A DNA stretch of 64,000 bases from Microbacteriaceae bacterium MWH-Ta3 (GCA_003053925.1 QBKD01000001.1:558001-622000), one strand, 5' to 3'; counted from the first letter of the stretch, positions 34,782 through 43,759 are shown. Notes: a model not told the origin generated them from the letters alone. Numbers and translations are program-made.

Positions 34782-35499
34782 GAAACCCGTCATCGGCCTG
34801 ACGTCATACCGCCAACGCGCGGTGTCGGGTGTGTGGGATACCGATGCCGTGTTCCTGCCCGGTGTATACATTGACGGCGTGACCAACGCGGGCGGAATTG
34901 CCGTGGTCGTGCCACCGCAGCCGTTCGATGCGGAATCCGCCGCCGCGGTGCTGTCGAGCCTCGATGGTCTGATTGTGTGTGGCGGTCGCGATGTTGACCC
35001 CGAACGCTACGGACAAGAACCCGGTGAACACACCGACCAGCCCGACACGCGTCGCGACATTCTGGAAGATGCGCTCATTGCCGAGGCCCTGCGCCGCGAC
35101 CTGCCGCTGCTGGCAATTTGCCGAGGATCCCAGATTCTTAATGTGCATCAGGGCGGTACCCTGATCCAGCACCTGCCCGATGTGGTGGGGTCGAACAAGT
35201 ACCAAAAGGGCGGCGGCGAATTCACCATCGGTGAACTTGATGTCGATGCGGATTCTGCGCTGGGCGCTCTGGTGGGCGACACGGTCACCGGCGCGATGTA
35301 CCACCACCAAGCGATCGATGCGGTGGGCGAGGGTCTGCGCGTTGTCGCGCGCAGTGACGACGGAATCATTGAAGCAATCGAAGTCGAGGGCGCCACATTC
35401 GGAATCGGAGTGCAGTGGCACCCCGAACAGACGCTGAACGACGGCCGCCTCTTCGATGGTCTAATAGCCGCAGCCCGCACGGCAAGGAGAAACGCATGA
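34762..35499 (+). CDS. Gamma-glutamyl-gamma-aminobutyrate hydrolase-like amidohydrolase (PuuD family)
   Basis: A 245-residue class I glutamine-amidotransferase-fold hydrolase that frees glutamate from gamma-glutamyl intermediates. The nucleophile is the Cys in LLAICRGSQILNVHQGG and the His-Glu pair is in GVQWHPEQT. GRDVDPERYGQEP is typical of PuuD. GTG 34762 gives the natural N-terminus (ASNDSKKPVIGLTSYRQR) and lies inside the end of the upstream gene (20-bp overlap), so translation is coupled. The TGA overlaps the next ATG (ATGA). Confidence 0.9.
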   Translation: MASNDSKKPVIGLTSYRQRAVSGVWDTDAVFLPGVYIDGVTNAGGIAVVVPPQPFDAESAAAVLSSLDGLIVCGGRDVDPERYGQEPGEHTDQPDTRRDILEDALIAEALRRDLPLLAICRGSQILNVHQGGTLIQHLPDVVGSNKYQKGGGEFTIGELDVDADSALGALVGDTVTGAMYHHQAIDAVGEGLRVVARSDDGIIEAIEVEGATFGIGVQWHPEQTLNDGRLFDGLIAAARTARRNA

Positions 35500-36851
35500 G
35501 CTACACCCTGATTAACCCCGCAACGGAAGAAGCGATGGAAACGATCGAGCACGCCTCGATCGAAGACACCGATCGCGCGATTGCCGCCGCGAAGAAGGCG
35601 CAGAAGGTGTGGGCGGCCATGACGCCCGCCGATCGCGCCAAGGCGCTGCGCAACTTTGCCGCGGCCGTGGATTCCGATATCGAAACCCTGGCGGCGCTCG
35701 AGGTACGCAACTCGGGTCACCCCATTGGCCAGGCGCGATGGGAAGCCGAACACGTGCGCAACGTGCTGGAGTACTTCTCGGCGTCACCCGAGCGCCTGTT
35801 GGGCAAGCAGATTCCGGTGGCCGGCGGCATCGACATCACCTTCAACGAGCCCCTGGGCGTGGTGGGCATCATTACTCCGTGGAACTTCCCCATGACCATT
35901 GCCTCGTGGGGATTCGCCCCCGCGCTGGCCGCAGGAAATGCCGTCGTCCTCAAGCCCGCCGAATGGACCCCGCTCTCTAGCCTGCGCCTGGGCGAACTCG
36001 CTCTGGAATCGGGACTTCCCGAGGGCCTGTTCCAGGTCATCGCGGGTAAGGGTTCGGTTGTGGGCGAACGGTTCGTCACGAACGAGGACGTACGCAAGAT
36101 CGTCTTCACGGGTTCTACCGAAGTGGGCAAGCGCATCATGCGTGGCGCGAGCGACCAGATCAAGCGTGTCACTCTCGAACTGGGCGGCAAGAGTGCCAAC
36201 ATCGTGTTCGCCGATTCCGATTTGGAAAAGGCCGCTGCGACGGCGCCGTATTCCGTCTTTGAAAATGCGGGCCAGGATTGCTGTGCCCGCAGCCGAATTC
36301 TGGTGGAGCGCAGCGCATACGACCGGTTCCTGGAACTCTTAGAGCCCGCCGTCAAGGGTGTCGTCGTGGGCGATCCTCGTAATGAGGCAACCGAGGTGGG
36401 GCCGCTGGTGTCCCGCGCTCATCACGACAGCGTGTCCGAATACTTGGACGGCGCCAACGTTGCATTCCGCGGCAGCGCACCGGAAGGGCCCGGCTTCTGG
36501 TTCGCCCCCACCGTGGTGCTTCCCGACTCGCGCACCGACCGCTGCATGACCGACGAGATTTTTGGGCCGATCGTGGCGGTCGTTCCCTTCGACGACGAAG
36601 CCGATGCCATCGCGCTGGCAAACGACACCGAATTCGGGCTGTCGGGATCCATCTGGACGCGCGACATTGGCAAGGGCCTGCGCGTCTCGCGTGGAGTAGA
36701 GAGTGGCAACCTCTCGGTGAACTCACACTCGTCGGTACGCTTCAACACTCCGTTCGGCGGATTCAAGCAATCCGGACTCGGCCGCGAATTGGGCCCGGAC
36801 GCGCCTCTGCACTTCACCGAAGAAAAGAACGTTTTTATTACCACCGACTAG
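35496..36851 (+). CDS. Aldehyde dehydrogenase (NAD-dependent, amine catabolism)
   Basis: A 451-residue ALDH. The Rossmann domain has PWNFPMTIASWGFAPALAAG, FTGSTEVGKRIM and the catalytic Glu in LELGGKSANIVFAD. The nucleophile Cys is in ENAGQDCCARSRILVE, and EIFGPIVAVVPFDDE follows. In the gamma-glutamylation route this enzyme oxidises the aldehyde made from the glutamylated amine, or the aldehyde released from ethanolamine. It starts by ATGA coupling to the amidohydrolase gene, with AAGGAGA upstream. Confidence 0.92.
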   Translation: MSYTLINPATEEAMETIEHASIEDTDRAIAAAKKAQKVWAAMTPADRAKALRNFAAAVDSDIETLAALEVRNSGHPIGQARWEAEHVRNVLEYFSASPERLLGKQIPVAGGIDITFNEPLGVVGIITPWNFPMTIASWGFAPALAAGNAVVLKPAEWTPLSSLRLGELALESGLPEGLFQVIAGKGSVVGERFVTNEDVRKIVFTGSTEVGKRIMRGASDQIKRVTLELGGKSANIVFADSDLEKAAATAPYSVFENAGQDCCARSRILVERSAYDRFLELLEPAVKGVVVGDPRNEATEVGPLVSRAHHDSVSEYLDGANVAFRGSAPEGPGFWFAPTVVLPDSRTDRCMTDEIFGPIVAVVPFDDEADAIALANDTEFGLSGSIWTRDIGKGLRVSRGVESGNLSVNSHSSVRFNTPFGGFKQSGLGRELGPDAPLHFTEEKNVFITTD

Positions 36852-36878
36852 CTCGGCCCCACCCAGTAAGGAGAAACA

Positions 36879-37667
36879 ATGAGTATCGAGAAAATCGACC
36901 TGACCCAGCGCATGGCGGGCAAGGTCGCGGTGATCACTGGCGGCGCCAGCGGCATCGGTTTTGCCACCGCCAAGCGCTTCGCCGCAGAAGGTGCCACCGT
37001 CGTGATCGGTGACATGAACCCCGAAACGGGCGAGGCTGCAGCCGCCGAAGTTGGCGGGCTTTTCGTGCAGGTCAACGTGACCGACGAAGACCAGGTGAAC
37101 AACCTCTTCGACACCGCATTCAAGGTGTACGGCAGCGTCGACATTGCCTTCAACAACGCGGGAATTTCGCCCCCCGAAGACGACTCGATTGAAACCACCG
37201 AGCTGCCCGCGTGGCAGAAGGTGCAGGACGTCAACCTGAAGAGCGTGTACCTGTGCTGCCGTGCAGCACTGCGCCACATGGTCAAGCAGGGCAGCGGGTC
37301 GATCATCAACACGGCATCGTTCGTGGCTGTCATGGGAAGCGCAACCTCGCAAATCTCGTACACCGCATCGAAGGGTGGCGTGCTGGCCATGAGCCGCGAG
37401 CTGGGTGTTCAGTTTGCCCGTCAGGGAATCCGCGTCAACGCGCTTTGCCCTGGCCCCGTGAACACGCCGCTTCTGCAGGAACTGTTTGCCAAGGACCCCG
37501 AGCGCGCACAGCGCCGCCTGGTACACATTCCCATCGGCCGTTTCGCCAAGCCCGAGGAACTGGCCGCGGCCGTGGCATTCCTGGGGTCAGACGACTCGTC
37601 CTTCATTACCGGATCAACCTTCCTGGTTGATGGCGGCATCTCGGGCGCCTACGTCACACCGGTCTAA
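36879..37667 (+). CDS. Short-chain dehydrogenase/reductase
   Basis: A 262-residue classical SDR: cofactor motif VITGGASGIGFATAKRF (TGxxxGIG), NNAG at about residue 91, catalytic Ser in NTASFVAVMGS and YTASKGG (YxxxK), and C-terminal GSTFLVDGGISGAYV. An acidic residue after the second strand (VIGDMN) suggests NAD preference. In this operon it may oxidise an alcohol group, for example a gamma-glutamylethanolamide, to the aldehyde used by the ALDH. That role is an inference from position. AAGGAGAAA precedes ATG 36879. Confidence 0.88.
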   Translation: MSIEKIDLTQRMAGKVAVITGGASGIGFATAKRFAAEGATVVIGDMNPETGEAAAAEVGGLFVQVNVTDEDQVNNLFDTAFKVYGSVDIAFNNAGISPPEDDSIETTELPAWQKVQDVNLKSVYLCCRAALRHMVKQGSGSIINTASFVAVMGSATSQISYTASKGGVLAMSRELGVQFARQGIRVNALCPGPVNTPLLQELFAKDPERAQRRLVHIPIGRFAKPEELAAAVAFLGSDDSSFITGSTFLVDGGISGAYVTPV

Positions 37668-37686
37668 ATCAACTGCGGGAAACACG

Positions 37687-38520
37687 ATGACACACGCACA
37701 CAACGAGAACCGGCCCGATGCCGGTCCGTTCGGCGATGCCATCGAAGTGGGTGACGAGCCCGGTCTGCTTGATGAGCCGGCCGGGCTCGGCCTCGCCACC
37801 ACAAACCTGCTGCTGACGCCGATCCGCGGCGGCAATGCGTTTGAAGAATGTGTCGAGCGCTTGCTGCAAACGATTCGACTGGGTTTAGCCCAGCCGGGCG
37901 ATCAACTTCCACCCGAGCGCGAACTGGCAGCGATGCTTGAGGTTTCGCGCGATACCGTTCGCGACGCCATCTCGTCGCTGGTCGATGCCGGATACCTGGT
38001 GGTGAAGCGCGGTCGATACGGCGGAACGTTCATCGCTGATTCAATTCCCGCCGGTCCCGTGGTGTTGGGTCGCGACGGCGAACTTCTGTCCCGGCCCCAC
38101 TTCACCAAGGACGAAATCCTGGATGTCCTGGTGTACCGCGAGGTTGTGGAATCGGGTGCCGCGTATCACGCCGCCACCAACCCGTTATCCAGCGAATCCC
38201 GCGACCTGTTGTGGACCGCACACCTCGAAACCAGCGAGGCCTCGGCCGATGATTACCGTCGGCTGGACTCGCGGCTGCACCTGCTGATTGCCGAACTTTC
38301 GGGTTCGGCCACGCTCGTCAATGGCGTTGCACAATCACGAATGCGTGTGAACGAGCTTCTCAATGAATTCCCGCTGTTATCGCCCAACATCGCTCACTCC
38401 AGCGAACAGCACGCACAAATAGTCATGGCGATTTTGACGGGCAACGCGGCTGCGGCGGCCGAAGCCATGCGAAACCACGTGTCGGGCAGCGCCTCGTTGA
38501 TTCGCGGCTTCCTGGCGTAA
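37687..38520 (+). CDS. FadR-type (GntR family) transcriptional regulator
   Basis: A 277-residue regulator. After an unusual acidic N-terminal stretch (about 1-45), the GntR winged helix reads ERLLQTIRLGLAQPGDQLPP, then ERELAAMLEVSRDTVRDAIS and LVDAGYLVVKRGRYGGTFI. The helical FCD effector domain covers about 140-270 with the metal-ligand type Asp/His positions (RRLDSRLHLLIAEL and SSEQHAQIVMAIL). It ends the gamma-glutamylamine operon, 19 bp after the SDR gene, and is the natural candidate to bind the dyads at 33304-33320 and 33379-33394. Confidence 0.88.
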   Translation: MTHAHNENRPDAGPFGDAIEVGDEPGLLDEPAGLGLATTNLLLTPIRGGNAFEECVERLLQTIRLGLAQPGDQLPPERELAAMLEVSRDTVRDAISSLVDAGYLVVKRGRYGGTFIADSIPAGPVVLGRDGELLSRPHFTKDEILDVLVYREVVESGAAYHAATNPLSSESRDLLWTAHLETSEASADDYRRLDSRLHLLIAELSGSATLVNGVAQSRMRVNELLNEFPLLSPNIAHSSEQHAQIVMAILTGNAAAAAEAMRNHVSGSASLIRGFLA

Positions 38521-38592
38521 TGTCGCGCGCGACCTGCCCGCAGTGGTGTGGCCGCTTCCCTAGGATGGTCGGATACCGAGAGGACCTCTTCC

Positions 38593-39507
38593 ATGAACGC
38601 CGCCGATACCCGCCGCAATCGAATCGCCACTCTGGCGCTTTTTGCGGTCACCGCATTTTGGGGCGGATCGTTTGTTCTGATGGAAGACGCCATTACCCTG
38701 CAGCCAGTTCCCGACTTCCTGGCCACGCGCTTCGTGCTGGCCGCCGCGCTTCTCATTGCCATTCGCCCCAAGACCGTGCTGCTGTTCACCAAGAAAATGT
38801 GGATCACCGGCGGTATTACCGGACTGTTTTTGGCGTTTGGCTATGTCACACAGACCATCGGGTTGGATTACTCGACCGCAGCCATTACTGGATTCCTGAC
38901 GGGCCTCTATGTCGTATTGACGCCCGTGCTGGCGTGGCTGATTTTCCGCCAGAAGCTGAACGGCAAGCTGCTGTTCGCTGCGGGACTGGCACTGGTGGGG
39001 TTGGCCGTCATTGCGCTGACGCCGGCGGGAATTGGGGTCGGTGAACTGTGGGTGGTGCTGAGCGCCCTGCTGTTTGCCCTGCACATTGTGGCGTTGGGTA
39101 AGTGGAGTCCCGGAACCGACACCTATGCGCTGACCACCATGCAGTTGATCGTCACCGCGGTGGTCACCAGTGGACTTGCCGCTGCCGACGGATACCAGCC
39201 ACCACCCGAGCCCAGCGTGTGGGTCGCCGTGGTCATTACCGCCGTCTTTGCCACCGCCATTGGGTTCATGTTGCAAACCTGGGCACAGGCGCACATGGAT
39301 GCGTCTCGAGTGGCCATCATCCTGACGGCCGAGGTGCCGTGGGCCGCCAGCCTCGCGGTGTTGTCGGGGCAGGAAACGCTGGGAATCCGCACCCTCATTG
39401 GCGGCCTGATCATGTTCAGCGCGATGCTAATTGTGGAGTGGCCGTCGCGCCGTAAACCGCTTCCCGGCGAAATCCAGGCCGTGCATCCCCCCGGCCACTT
39501 CGAATAG
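38593..39507 (+). CDS. DMT-superfamily transporter (two EamA domains)
   Basis: A 304-residue inner-membrane protein with ten hydrophobic helices in two EamA repeats: the first opens LALFAVTAFWGGSFVLMEDA, and the second is around residue 150-290 with VVLSALLFALHIVAL and ILTAEVPWAASLAVLSGQET. Members export amino acids, amines or other metabolites. AGAGGACC precedes ATG 38593. It follows the amine operon by 72 bp, so read-through is possible; the substrate is unknown. Confidence 0.88.
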   Translation: MNAADTRRNRIATLALFAVTAFWGGSFVLMEDAITLQPVPDFLATRFVLAAALLIAIRPKTVLLFTKKMWITGGITGLFLAFGYVTQTIGLDYSTAAITGFLTGLYVVLTPVLAWLIFRQKLNGKLLFAAGLALVGLAVIALTPAGIGVGELWVVLSALLFALHIVALGKWSPGTDTYALTTMQLIVTAVVTSGLAAADGYQPPPEPSVWVAVVITAVFATAIGFMLQTWAQAHMDASRVAIILTAEVPWAASLAVLSGQETLGIRTLIGGLIMFSAMLIVEWPSRRKPLPGEIQAVHPPGHFE

Positions 39508-39662
39508 TTTAAGTCCCCAGGCCTTTACGAACCGTGTCCGTGTGACATACGATGGCGTCACAGCACTCCACCACGACCTGCTCGGCGCAACCACTGTCGA
39601 GGACAAGCCCCACAAACCTTCCGGACGGGCTTCCCTTGTACTTTCGACAGATTGGTCCTGCG

Positions 39663-40940
39663 ATGAATATTCGCTATCGTCCGTTTCATCACGCCGACAC
39701 CGACGCGGTCCTTGCCCTCTGGGATGAGGTGCGTGCGGCCGGCCACGAACCGGTCTATTCGCTGGCCGAGGTCTTGGGCTCGTGCGAGAAAGATCATGCC
39801 GTCGTGGCGTATGACGATTCGGGCATCACGGGGATTGCCGTTGGTCGCGCGGCCCATGAACAGGGATGGATTGTGTTTTTCGCCGTCTTCGCTCGCTGCC
39901 AGTCGCAGGGGATCGGCCGCACACTGCTGGCGAACCTCGAAGAATCGATGGCCAAAGGCGGTCTGACTAAGGTGTCGGTGTTGGTCAATGACAGCCAGTC
40001 GCAAACCGGTGTGCTCGAGAAATCGGGTTTCGCCCACCGGCGACACTTGAACTATTTCGAACGCGAGATACCCATTAGCGATAAGGAACGCGCGATACTC
40101 AACGATGTTGGGGGCCGGCTATTGCCCCGTGATTTGTGGGATCGCATTGCGGGAATGGGTGACGAAAAGCAGGTACTCGAGCGCCGTTTGGTGTTGCCAC
40201 TCTCGGACGCGGGTTTGGCCGAACAATTCGGTGTGCGGCCACCACAGGCCATCATGCTGTTCGGCCCTCCGGGAACAGGAAAGACCACGTTCGCGAAGGC
40301 CGTCGCCTCGCGTTTGAATTGGCCGTTCGTCGAAATCTTTGCATCACGACTGGCGGGGGAACCGGGTGGAATTGCCAATGGCCTGCGTGAAACCTTCAAT
40401 CGGGTGGCCGAGCTCGACAACGTTGTGGTGTTCATCGACGAGGTGGAAGAGATTGCGGCTCGTCGCGCCGGGGATCCGCCCTCGCCCACGCAGGGTGTCA
40501 CCAACGAACTGCTCAAACTCATTCCCGCGTTTCGTGAGAAGCCGGGGCGACTTTTGATGTGCGCAACGAACTTTGTCACGGCACTCGATCCCGCCTTTTT
40601 GCGACACGGCCGATTCGACTACGTCGTGCCGATTGGGCTTCCCGACAGCGCTGCGCGGTGGGCCATTTGGCAGCGTTACATTCCGCCGTCAGCAGCAGCA
40701 CAGATTGATATCTCTGCACTGGTCGATCGAACCGATGGCTTCACGCCCGCCGATATCGAGTTCGCGGCACGCAAGGCGTCGCAGCGTGCACTGGAAAGCG
40801 CAGTGTACGGAGGCGCGACGGATGTGAATGGGCCCACCACAGCTGACTACGTCTGGGCAATTGGCGAAACTCGGTCAACGGTGTCCGCGGAGGTGCTGGC
40901 CCAATTCGAGTCCGAAATTAGCGCGATGGCACGAACCTAA
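39663..40940 (+). CDS. GNAT acetyltransferase fused to an AAA ATPase
   Basis: A 425-residue two-domain protein. Residues 1-140 are a GNAT domain (MNIRYRPFHHADTDAVLALW, acetyl-CoA loop RCQSQGIGRTLLANLEE, then NDSQSQTGVLEKSGF). Residues about 145-415 are an AAA module: Walker A MLFGPPGTGKTTFAKAV, Walker B VVVFIDEVEEIAARR, sensor 1 LMCATNFV, and an arginine-finger-type RHGRFDYVVPIGLPD. The pair could couple acetylation to ATP-driven remodelling of a target, but no substrate is known. Fused GNAT-ATPase proteins occur in some actinobacteria. ATG 39663 is chosen; the frame upstream is non-coding in character. It overlaps the convergent kinase gene by four bases. Confidence 0.88.
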   Translation: MNIRYRPFHHADTDAVLALWDEVRAAGHEPVYSLAEVLGSCEKDHAVVAYDDSGITGIAVGRAAHEQGWIVFFAVFARCQSQGIGRTLLANLEESMAKGGLTKVSVLVNDSQSQTGVLEKSGFAHRRHLNYFEREIPISDKERAILNDVGGRLLPRDLWDRIAGMGDEKQVLERRLVLPLSDAGLAEQFGVRPPQAIMLFGPPGTGKTTFAKAVASRLNWPFVEIFASRLAGEPGGIANGLRETFNRVAELDNVVVFIDEVEEIAARRAGDPPSPTQGVTNELLKLIPAFREKPGRLLMCATNFVTALDPAFLRHGRFDYVVPIGLPDSAARWAIWQRYIPPSAAAQIDISALVDRTDGFTPADIEFAARKASQRALESAVYGGATDVNGPTTADYVWAIGETRSTVSAEVLAQFESEISAMART

Positions 40941-41920
40941 TCACAGAATTCGGCAAGAAGCGCCGCAAGCGCCGGCAACGATGCGGCCGACCGATCGGCG
41001 GCATACGAATCGGTGCGGGTCGTGCCTCGGACTGTCCAGGTGGCCAGGTTCAAGGCCAGTCGTGCGCACGCGAGCGGGCCAATCAACTGCTGCTCTGTCA
41101 GCGAAAGGTCCACGTGGCGTTGATAGGCATCGGTCACGATGCCCAGCGTGCGCACGGGGTGCGACGTAGCCCGCGCCGCATATGCCGCGGCCACCGCGAG
41201 CTCGGCCACACGGGGCGCCCAGGTGGTGTCGCCAAAATCCAATATGGCCGCAACCTGTTCGGTGTTGTCCGACGACACCAGCAGATTGAAGTCGTGCATG
41301 TCGTGGTGCACGCACTGGCGGGGAAGGTCGGCCAGGACGGGTTCCACCTGAGCCGCGTAGAGTGCGCGGGCACGAATGACGAGGTCGCGTGCCTCGGTTC
41401 CCGCTAATCCCGCAATCATGTCGTCCAACGACTTCCCCATGTTCAGGGCGTCCCAGTGATGTCCCGTGTCGACGGGCGGCCGGCGGTGATCCGCCAGCGC
41501 TACCGTGAAGCGGCCGGCCGTGTCGCCAATGCTGGCGGCCAGTGCATCGGTCATGGGTACGCCGTCCACGCGGATTCCCTCTGCCCAGTTCATCACGTGC
41601 ACGATGGTCACGCGGCCGTCGTCGCGGCGGAACACGCACACTTCTTCGCCACTTCGTGCGGGCATAATGCGCTGCACCGGAAGGCTGCTGTCCGCGGCTT
41701 GTTTCATGACCGACACCTGCCAGGCCAGCCGGCCCAGTTCGCGTTGCGCGTCGCCGAGTGTCAGGGTCATGGACTTCGCCAGTAGTGGCCCGTCGGCCGT
41801 GTCGAATCGACACGTCAGGCTGTGTTCGCCGGGGAATGACTGCACCGACAGTGCCACGACCCCCCACTCGCGTTCAACGCACTCTGAAAGGAACGACACC
41901 GTTATCGCAGAATAGGCCAC
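40937..41920 (-). CDS. APH-family phosphotransferase, hydroxylysine-kinase-like
   Basis: A 327-residue small-molecule kinase of the aminoglycoside phosphotransferase/choline kinase fold. The catalytic loop is HHDMHDFNLLV (Asp base and Asn metal ligand) and the second metal site is ILDFGDTTW. The N-lobe contains LLAKSMTLTL, with the Lys that would contact ATP. Start is GTG 41920, with TAGGAT (41927-41932) six bases upstream. The adjacent divergent gene encodes a class III PLP enzyme; in animals a kinase of this type (AGPHD1, acting on 5-hydroxylysine) works with such a PLP phospho-lyase. Antibiotic modification is a less likely alternative. Confidence 0.8.
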   Translation of the reverse strand: MAYSAITVSFLSECVEREWGVVALSVQSFPGEHSLTCRFDTADGPLLAKSMTLTLGDAQRELGRLAWQVSVMKQAADSSLPVQRIMPARSGEEVCVFRRDDGRVTIVHVMNWAEGIRVDGVPMTDALAASIGDTAGRFTVALADHRRPPVDTGHHWDALNMGKSLDDMIAGLAGTEARDLVIRARALYAAQVEPVLADLPRQCVHHDMHDFNLLVSSDNTEQVAAILDFGDTTWAPRVAELAVAAAYAARATSHPVRTLGIVTDAYQRHVDLSLTEQQLIGPLACARLALNLATWTVRGTTRTDSYAADRSAASLPALAALLAEFCD

Positions 41921-41951
41921 ACGACCATCCTAAAATTTCTAGACTGTAGGT

Positions 41952-43250
41952 GTGCGAATGGTCAACGGGTTCGACCCCGCGTCTGCCGATTCTTTAAACG
42001 ACGAGATGCGTGAATTGGTCGCTCGGCGCGCGCGCATCTTGGGCCCCAGTTATCGCCTGTTCTATGACACCCCGGTTGAATTCGTGCGGGGCGAGGGCAC
42101 ATGGCTATTCGATTCCGAGGGCCGGGCCTACCTCGATGCATACAACAACGTACCCATCATCGGCCACTCGCACCCCGCCGTACACGACGCCGTGAGTCGC
42201 GCATTGTCCATGCTCTCGACGCACACCCGATACGTCACGCACGAGATCCTTGACTACGCCGAACGGCTGGTGGCAACCTTTGATGGCGACGTGAGCCGCG
42301 TCACATTTGCCTGTTCGGGCAGCGAGGCTGTCGATCTGGCGGTGCGCCTGACGCGATACGAGACTGGCGCCCAGGGCATGCTGGTCACCAGCAATGCTTA
42401 CCACGGCACGACCACAGCCGCCGCCCAACTGTCACCGAGCCTGGGTCCCGACAACGATCTGGGATCGACGGTCGTGCGGATACCCGCGCCGGATGCCGTG
42501 CGTGATGGCGCCGATATTGGCCCCTGTTTCGCCGAGGCGGTGCGCACCGGCATTGCCGAACTGCGTGCACGCGGCGTGGGATTTGCGGGCATTATCGTCG
42601 ACTCGATTCTGTCCTCGGATGGCGTGCAACCCGACCCGGCGGGGTATCTACGCGAGGCCCGCCAGATCGTGCGCGAGAACGGTGGCCTGTGGATTGCCGA
42701 CGAGGTGCAGCCCGGCTTTGGTCGCACGGGCACACATTTCTGGGGATACCAACGCCACGGACTTGACCCCGACATTGTCGTGATTGGCAAGCCAATGGGC
42801 AACGGATACCCCATTTCGGCGATGCTGACCCGTGACGGTGTGGGCGACAGGTTTGGCAATGACATTCGCTATTTCAATACCTTCGGCGGAAGTGGCGCAG
42901 CCATTGCGGCGGCGAGCGCCGTGCTCGATGTGATCGAATCCGATGGCCTGATGGCACGCGCGCACGACGTGGGGGCCCACCTGTTGGCTGGCCTGCAGAA
43001 CCTGACCGCACTGCACCCACGACTGATTCAGGCGAGAGGCGCGGGCATGTTCCTCGCCGTCGAATGCGACACCGCCGAAACCGCACGCGTGATCGTGAAC
43101 GGCATGCGGAATCGTCGCGTGTTGATCAGCGCATCCGGTGAAAACGGAAATGTTCTGAAGATTCGCCCGCCGCTCGCATTCGATTCGACACACGTTCCCA
43201 CACTCATCAGCACATTCGCTGAGGCGCTCACGGAGGTTCACCCATCATGA
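41952..43250 (+). CDS. Class III PLP enzyme, aminotransferase or phospho-lyase (AGXT2L-like)
   Basis: A 432-residue fold-type I PLP enzyme of subgroup II. It has DAYNNVPIIGHSHPAV at the N-terminal substrate region, the cofactor-phosphate motif TFACSGSEAVDLAVRL, SNAYHGTTTAAAQLSP, IADEVQPGFGRTG (ring-binding Asp) and the Schiff-base lysine in VVIGKPMGNGYPISAML. DAYNNVP-type N-termini are seen in AGXT2L proteins, which remove phosphate and ammonia from phosphoethanolamine or 5-phosphohydroxylysine. Start GTG 41952 has TAGACT (41940-41945) six bases upstream; ATG 41958 is the alternative. The partner kinase diverges 31 bp away. Confidence 0.85.
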   Translation: MRMVNGFDPASADSLNDEMRELVARRARILGPSYRLFYDTPVEFVRGEGTWLFDSEGRAYLDAYNNVPIIGHSHPAVHDAVSRALSMLSTHTRYVTHEILDYAERLVATFDGDVSRVTFACSGSEAVDLAVRLTRYETGAQGMLVTSNAYHGTTTAAAQLSPSLGPDNDLGSTVVRIPAPDAVRDGADIGPCFAEAVRTGIAELRARGVGFAGIIVDSILSSDGVQPDPAGYLREARQIVRENGGLWIADEVQPGFGRTGTHFWGYQRHGLDPDIVVIGKPMGNGYPISAMLTRDGVGDRFGNDIRYFNTFGGSGAAIAAASAVLDVIESDGLMARAHDVGAHLLAGLQNLTALHPRLIQARGAGMFLAVECDTAETARVIVNGMRNRRVLISASGENGNVLKIRPPLAFDSTHVPTLISTFAEALTEVHPS

Positions 43251-43759
43251 CCACTGCTCCGCCACCGATGGGACGCACCGTCGCCCTGCTGCACATCGGC
43301 ACCGCCATCGCCCTGACGCTGCCCGCGATCGCGCTGGTGCTGATTCCGCTGGGTATGCAGCCCGGAACGTTTGTGTCACAGACACTGACGGCACCCACCG
43401 CGAGTTCTGTTTTGGCTGTTGCCGCCGTGCTGTCCACCAGCGCACTGATTGCGGTGTTCCCCTTCATCACGACGCCGCGCTTGCCCGCCGTATTTCACAA
43501 ATCAGTGGCCGCAGGAATTGTCACGGCGGCGTTGTGGATTCTTTCGGGTGCCGCGCGCGGGTTTGCCGGGGTATCCCCCACGGGCGTCATCATCGTGTCA
43601 CCGCATGTCGATGTGCTGTTCGGCGCCGTTGGTCTGGTGACGACTGTGGCCGTCAGCATGATTGGCGGCGGCATTGCGCTGACGTTCTCGAAACGCGCCA
43701 TCCGCGCCTCGGCAACATGGGTGCGCCAGCAGCGCGGTCCCGAAATCACGCGGGACTAA
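43247..43759 (+). CDS. Four-helix membrane protein of unknown function
   Basis: A 170-residue membrane protein with hydrophobic segments at about 10-32, 50-72, 85-104 and 124-146, and a basic C-terminal tail (RAIRASATWVRQQRG). No family recognised. ATG 43247 overlaps the TGA of the class III PLP gene (ATGA), so it is translated with it and may belong to the same pathway, for instance in substrate entry or export. That link is positional only. Confidence 0.65.
   Translation: MTTAPPPMGRTVALLHIGTAIALTLPAIALVLIPLGMQPGTFVSQTLTAPTASSVLAVAAVLSTSALIAVFPFITTPRLPAVFHKSVAAGIVTAALWILSGAARGFAGVSPTGVIIVSPHVDVLFGAVGLVTTVAVSMIGGGIALTFSKRAIRASATWVRQQRGPEITRD

Noticed and set aside
39552-39662. Extended start of the GNAT-AAA protein
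   Set aside because: The extra 37 residues are Ser/Thr-rich with no conservation pattern; the GNAT fold begins at MNIRYRP.
40937-41920. Aminoglycoside-resistance kinase
   Set aside because: The fold is the same, but the divergent class III PLP gene and motif spacing point to a metabolic amino-alcohol kinase; no resistance context is present.
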